Of a DNA stretch of 27,457 nt, positions 25,059 through 27,457 are shown one piece after another. Source of the stretch: Pleurobrachia bachei (lineage: Eukaryota > Ctenophora > Tentaculata > Cydippida > Pleurobrachiidae); contig AVPN01000868.1 of the NCBI GenBank assembly GCA_000695325.1, positions 1-27,457 on the forward strand. Direction: 5' to 3'. Position numbers and translations under genes: made by a program. Positions within the stretch are counted from its first letter, which is position 1, and each line of letters starts with the position of its first letter. The notes under the pieces were generated by a model that saw nothing but the letters and a program-made list of their open reading frames with translations, made no database searches and had not been told where the DNA came from.

Positions 25059-25158
25059 GCGTTTAAAAATACACGCCTAATCATGGATGCCACAAAGATC
25101 CGATGTGACCAACCAGGGAATCGTGAAGAATCTAGGAGCACCTGGTCTAACTACAAGC
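25059..25158 (+). CDS. DDE_Tnp_4-type transposase, exon with first catalytic Asp
   Basis: Acceptor AAATTGCAG at 25058 and donor C/GTAAGT at 25159. It reads AFKNTRLIMDATKIRCDQPG, NREESRSTWSNYK. This fits the DDE_Tnp_4 (PF13359-type, ISL2EU/Harbinger-related) start: 'R-I-DATEI-I--P------TWS-YKHHNT', where DAT carries the first catalytic Asp. The next exon at 25453 continues the family pattern. Fragmentary: the second and third acidic residues are not seen. Confidence 0.65.
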
Positions 25159-25272
25159 GTAAGTCTACTAACTAACAGTCAATAGAACTTTAAAACTTTA
25201 AAAAATATCCATTTTTGGAGGTATCATGAACCACGAATGAGGGCCTATATCACAGAGATACCAATTAGTAAG

Positions 25273-25433
25273 GTAGGGTAGCCAATGGCTATCTTGAAAT
25301 TTGGATTTTTAGACATCTGTGGGCTTGGCATGAGTTCTGACTAGCCCACTGATGTCTAAAAATCCAAATTTGGTGCACCTGCCGGCTTGTGTTTCAAATT
25401 AGCCGCCTTTCAAACAGCCAGTGGCTACCCTAC
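25273..25433. mobile_element. MITE inside the transposase intron
   Basis: Terminal inverted repeats GTAGGGTAGCCAATGGCT (25273-25290) and 25416-25433, 17 of 18 matching. Nested inside, a 29-bp arm (25297-25325) pairs with 25343-25371 with one mismatch, around a 17-nt loop. No coding. No clear target duplication. Confidence 0.75.
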
Positions 25434-25452
25434 TAACAATACACAATCCTAG

Positions 25453-25641
25453 ACTCAAACACTCATTGGAATATGCCTCAATGGAACTTTTGCATGGATC
25501 AGTAAGTTGTACCGTGGCAACACATCGGACCGGATACAATTGATACTTTGCCTAGTTCTTACTTCAAATATGACTCTGCAGGAGGAGAAGCTGACACAGA
25601 TTACGTTCCTACTGAATCTGGGACGGAGGTCGATGATATGA
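25453..25641 (+). CDS. DDE_Tnp_4-type transposase, next exon
   Basis: Acceptor ATCCTAG at 25452. It reads TQTLIGICLNGTFAWISKLY, RGNTSDRIQLILCL, matching the family run 'TVKVLIGI-PNG-I-FVS-LYGG--SD'. After LCL no further family text is seen (a degenerate end runs to TGA 25639). The preceding exon ends in phase 1 and this one opens in phase 0, so they do not join cleanly. Either a donor or acceptor is misplaced or the copy is dead. The RGNTSDR end confirms the identity. Confidence 0.6.
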   Translation, partial: TQTLIGICLNGTFAWISKLYRGNTSDRIQLILCLVLTSNMTLQEEKLTQITFLLNLGRRSMI

Positions 25642-25992
25642 TCCCGGGAAGCTTGTCACAAGCTGGCACAAATAGGATAGGGTTACTACTCGATGACAAG
25701 TATCTCCTAGTAAGCACCTCAACAGTATCGAAACTTTTCCGCCGATGCTGGGAATGCGGTGCAGGCGGGGAGGACTTTCAGGCTGTTAGGAGACTGGAGA
25801 CGAGAGGGAGCAATGTTCATTGGGGATCAGCCCCAGACCCAAATAACATCAGCACCACCATCCACGGTACGGCATCTTCTGTTCCACTGCAGGAAATGCA
25901 AGAAGGACTTGAAGTGGTGTACATCAGAACTCCATGCAGAAAAAGAAGAAAAGTGTGTTGAAGTGAAGGTCCACCGGGTCCACGATGGATAA
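25548..25992 (+). pseudogene. Cys-rich transposon-associated protein with a frameshift
   Basis: The first frame reads YFKYDSAGGEADTDYVPTES, an acidic region, then DDKYLLVSTSTVSKLFRRCW, ECG. From about 25759 the homologous text moves to another frame: GRTFRLLGDWRREGAMF, then VRHLLFHCRKCKKDLKWCTS and a charged end to TAA at 25990. The combined pattern (D--Y-PS, 'F-V----L--LF--C--CG ... F-C--C---W-S') matches an uncharacterised protein type common in invertebrate and fish genomes, with four Cys likely binding zinc. The shift falls in GGTGCAGGCGGGG, so a one-base indel or sequence error is likely. It overlaps the transposase exon above in another frame. Confidence 0.45.
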
Positions 25993-25996
25993 TTGT

Positions 25997-26048
25997 TTGG
26001 GATATGTATTAGATATGGTTGGTTGGGATATGTATTACATATGGTTGG
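25997..26048. repeat. 26-bp tandem duplication
   Basis: TTGGGATATGTATTAGATAT plus GGTTGG, repeated once with one base changed (TTAGAT to TTACAT). Confidence 0.85.
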
Positions 26049-26155
26049 TTTTTTTTGGGCTGCATCCCCCCCCCTATTTTCATTACGGTAATATATGTGC
26101 AAACGCCACCCTTATTCGTTATATATGTAGTCTCCACTGGATAGCCCGTGATGTG

Positions 26156-26221
26156 AACTGTAATCTGTATGTTAGTAATATAAAGTATAACTGTAATCTG
26201 TATGTTAGTAATATAAAGTAT
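26156..26221. repeat. 33-bp tandem duplication
   Basis: Exact direct repeat (26156-26188 and 26189-26221) beginning AACTGTAATCTGTATG. Its length is a multiple of three, but the surrounding frame is not convincing as coding. Confidence 0.9.
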
Positions 26222-26479
26222 AACTTCATAATAGACATAAGGGCAGCCTGTCAGATCGGGTATTATATCCTGAGTTGGCTGCCTTGGAAAGAGTAACGTG
26301 TGTCTTTTATTACACGCTCGGACTGACATTCGGAATTTCGGAGACTATAGCTGAGAGTTACGGCCATGTAATGGAGCTATACCACTTCACTAACACCAGC
26401 AACGAGGACACCTAAGTCCAGTCTGAAATGTTCGTAAAGATGAACGCCCCAGTGTGTAGATGGGTTCTTTAAGGAGTTA

Positions 26480-26636
26480 CTGGTGAAGGTATCCTTCCAA
26501 CCCACGCAGAAATGGCGGAAGACTGACCCAACGATCGGCGAATGTAGGCAGAGTACTGGACAGATTGGGGAAGAGCTGGGACTTGAGATAAAGACTGTGA
26601 AGGTTTTCAGTTTTGACGGACATTAAAAACAATGGT
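26480..26636 (+). CDS. Possible exon upstream of the 26.6-kb exon
   Basis: A frame reads LLVKVSFQPTQKWRKTDPTI, GECRQSTGQIGEELGLEIKT, VKVFSFDGH, then TAA. The pattern of a short beta-strand, basic stretch and 'G-----V-VF---G' looks like the N-terminal domain of transposon-associated invertebrate proteins. It sits in a different frame from the next exon, so a frameshift or splice lies between them. Confidence 0.4.
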
Positions 26637-27050
26637 AATGACATCAAGCTCAATCCTGCTGTAAGCAACCCTTTATCAGAGGCTGAGTGTCAAGCTATTG
26701 GCATACTGGCGGGGTTTCAAAAGGTACGCTTGCAGGGGACAAACTGTGTGAAAGTCGGTGTGATGTGCTCGTCCACGGGAAACTTTGACGTCGGGAAAGT
26801 TGTCTGTTTTGTAGACACTGGCACTGAATGTAGGGCGATCGTACAATCCTTTGCATCAGTGCCATACCTCGATCTCCCCAATCTTTTAGCACACCAAAAG
26901 CATCTGAAATATTTGGATCAAGTACAGCACCACAGAAGTGATGAACCGCCACCAAAAAAGTATAAATTGGTTGGGAGTTGGGGTATCGTATTAAAAATTG
27001 TATTCATGAATATTAAGTATATACGGTCAACATGGCCTTTAGCCATATGA
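26611..27050 (+). CDS. Unknown exon (about 145 codons)
   Basis: Acceptor AGGTTTTCAG at 26610. It reads LTDIKNNGNDIKLNPAVSNP, LSEAECQAIGILAGFQKVRL, QGTNCVKVGVMCSSTGNFDV, GKVVCFVDTGTECRAIVQSF, ASVPYLDLPNLLAHQKHLKY, LDQVQHHRSDEPPPKKYKLV and a non-conserved end. The middle part (KVGVMCSS...GKVVCFVD...CRAIVQSF) looks like a small beta-barrel module of the sort seen in uncharacterised mobile-element proteins. The true 3' end may be a splice near 26975, where the diverged copy (27271) has a GGTAAT donor. Function unknown. Confidence 0.5.
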
Positions 27051-27063
27051 CGTCATACCGCAG
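26938..27063. repeat. Local duplication, copy 1
   Basis: GTGATGAACCGCCACCAAAA... to ...GCAGGTCCTTTAT, recurring with changes at 27234-27350. Confidence 0.8.
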
Positions 27064-27180
27064 GTCCTTTATATGTCAAGACAGTACGATTTCTTTAAGG
27101 AGCGGTATGGGAAACAACACGTTTCCCAAATGCTAACAGACGGCTACCTAGACAAGTCTGATGAACCCCAACGGCGGTGA
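27060..27180 (+). CDS. Small exon, unknown
   Basis: Acceptor CATACCGCAG at about 27062, then VLYMSRQYDFFKERYGKQHV, SQMLTDGYLDKSDEPQRR, stop at 27178. Composition is protein-like. The acceptor block (GCAGGTCCTT) is duplicated at 27335. It could follow the 26611 exon in one gene. Confidence 0.4.
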
Positions 27181-27457
27181 ATTAAGAAACGGAAATGTTT
27201 ATTATTCCAATTGGATCGTGTAGCACCAAAAATGTGATGAACCGCTACAAGAAAGTACAAATTGGTTGGGTAATGGGTATCGTATTAATAATTATATTAC
27301 TGAATATTACGTACATACGAATACAGTCTTTAACGCAGGTCCTTCATGGATAGCCCAGTGCAAAGATTTGAAAAAATGCCACGAATCTTAAAGTGAGAGT
27401 GGACCGAACCAGAATTGGACAAGTTTGTTGTAGGTAGTAGAGATTAGCTTTCTGAGC
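27181..27457. repeat. Local duplication, copy 2, and window end
   Basis: 27234-27350 repeats 26938-27063 in diverged form (GTGATGAACCGCTACAAGAA). The frame is lost, so it is non-coding. The last 100 bases show nothing. Confidence 0.7.

Overview
The window looks like repeat-rich DNA from an invertebrate animal genome. Evidence: coding segments are short and bounded by polypyrimidine-AG acceptors and GT donors; there is no operon structure or ribosome-binding-site pattern; transposase and reverse-transcriptase fragments abound; intergenic DNA is AT-rich. I cannot name the species. Many open frames lack an ATG because they are exons, so the starts given are usually acceptor positions.

The main element is a complete RAG1-like/Transib-type DNA transposon at 1879-5460. 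Its ends are inverted repeats that begin with CACAGTG, the same seven bases as the V(D)J recombination heptamer. It is flanked by a perfect 5-bp target duplication (CTGTC, 1874-1878 and 5461-5465). It encodes a two-exon transposase (2273-3059, 3424-4886). The three expected acidic catalytic residues, the CxxC pair and the HxxxxH pair are all visible, but one in-frame TAA at 3558 interrupts it. The shared block inside the two ends lies 16 bp from the heptamer on the left and 6 bp on the right, a difference of about one helical turn that recalls the 12/23 design of antigen-receptor signals. No RAG2-like gene is seen. The element sits inside an older reading frame that resembles a LINE ORF1 protein.

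Layout: 1-1880 holds a 260-bp multi-hairpin fold-back element, a solo pogo-like MITE end, a long hairpin and a diverged duplicated exon-like segment. 1879-5460 is the RAG1-like transposon. 5820-9203 is a three-unit tandem array of about 1.27 kb carrying decayed exons and a reverse-transcriptase fragment. 9500-10723 holds two further relatives of one domain in that array, one intact and one frameshifted. 11457-15355 holds several small exons, a protein with an internal duplication, a 156-bp TA-flanked pogo-type MITE, and a decayed paralogue of the 11457 exon. 15737-18060 is a three-exon gene disturbed by an exact 1,116-bp tandem duplication that makes an in-frame exon chimera. 18264-19755 holds a 170-codon unknown ORF and duplicated small exons. 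20231-23150 is a diverged segmental duplication (offset about 2.1 kb) with a helically phased TGGCG array between the copies. 23282-27180 holds small exons, part of a DDE_Tnp_4-type transposase with a MITE in its intron, and two unknown transposon-associated exons.

Apart from the RAG1-like transposon the coding pieces do not form one pathway. They read as accumulated mobile-element genes and duplicated exons. Functional names below rest on motif recognition by eye and not on database searches.
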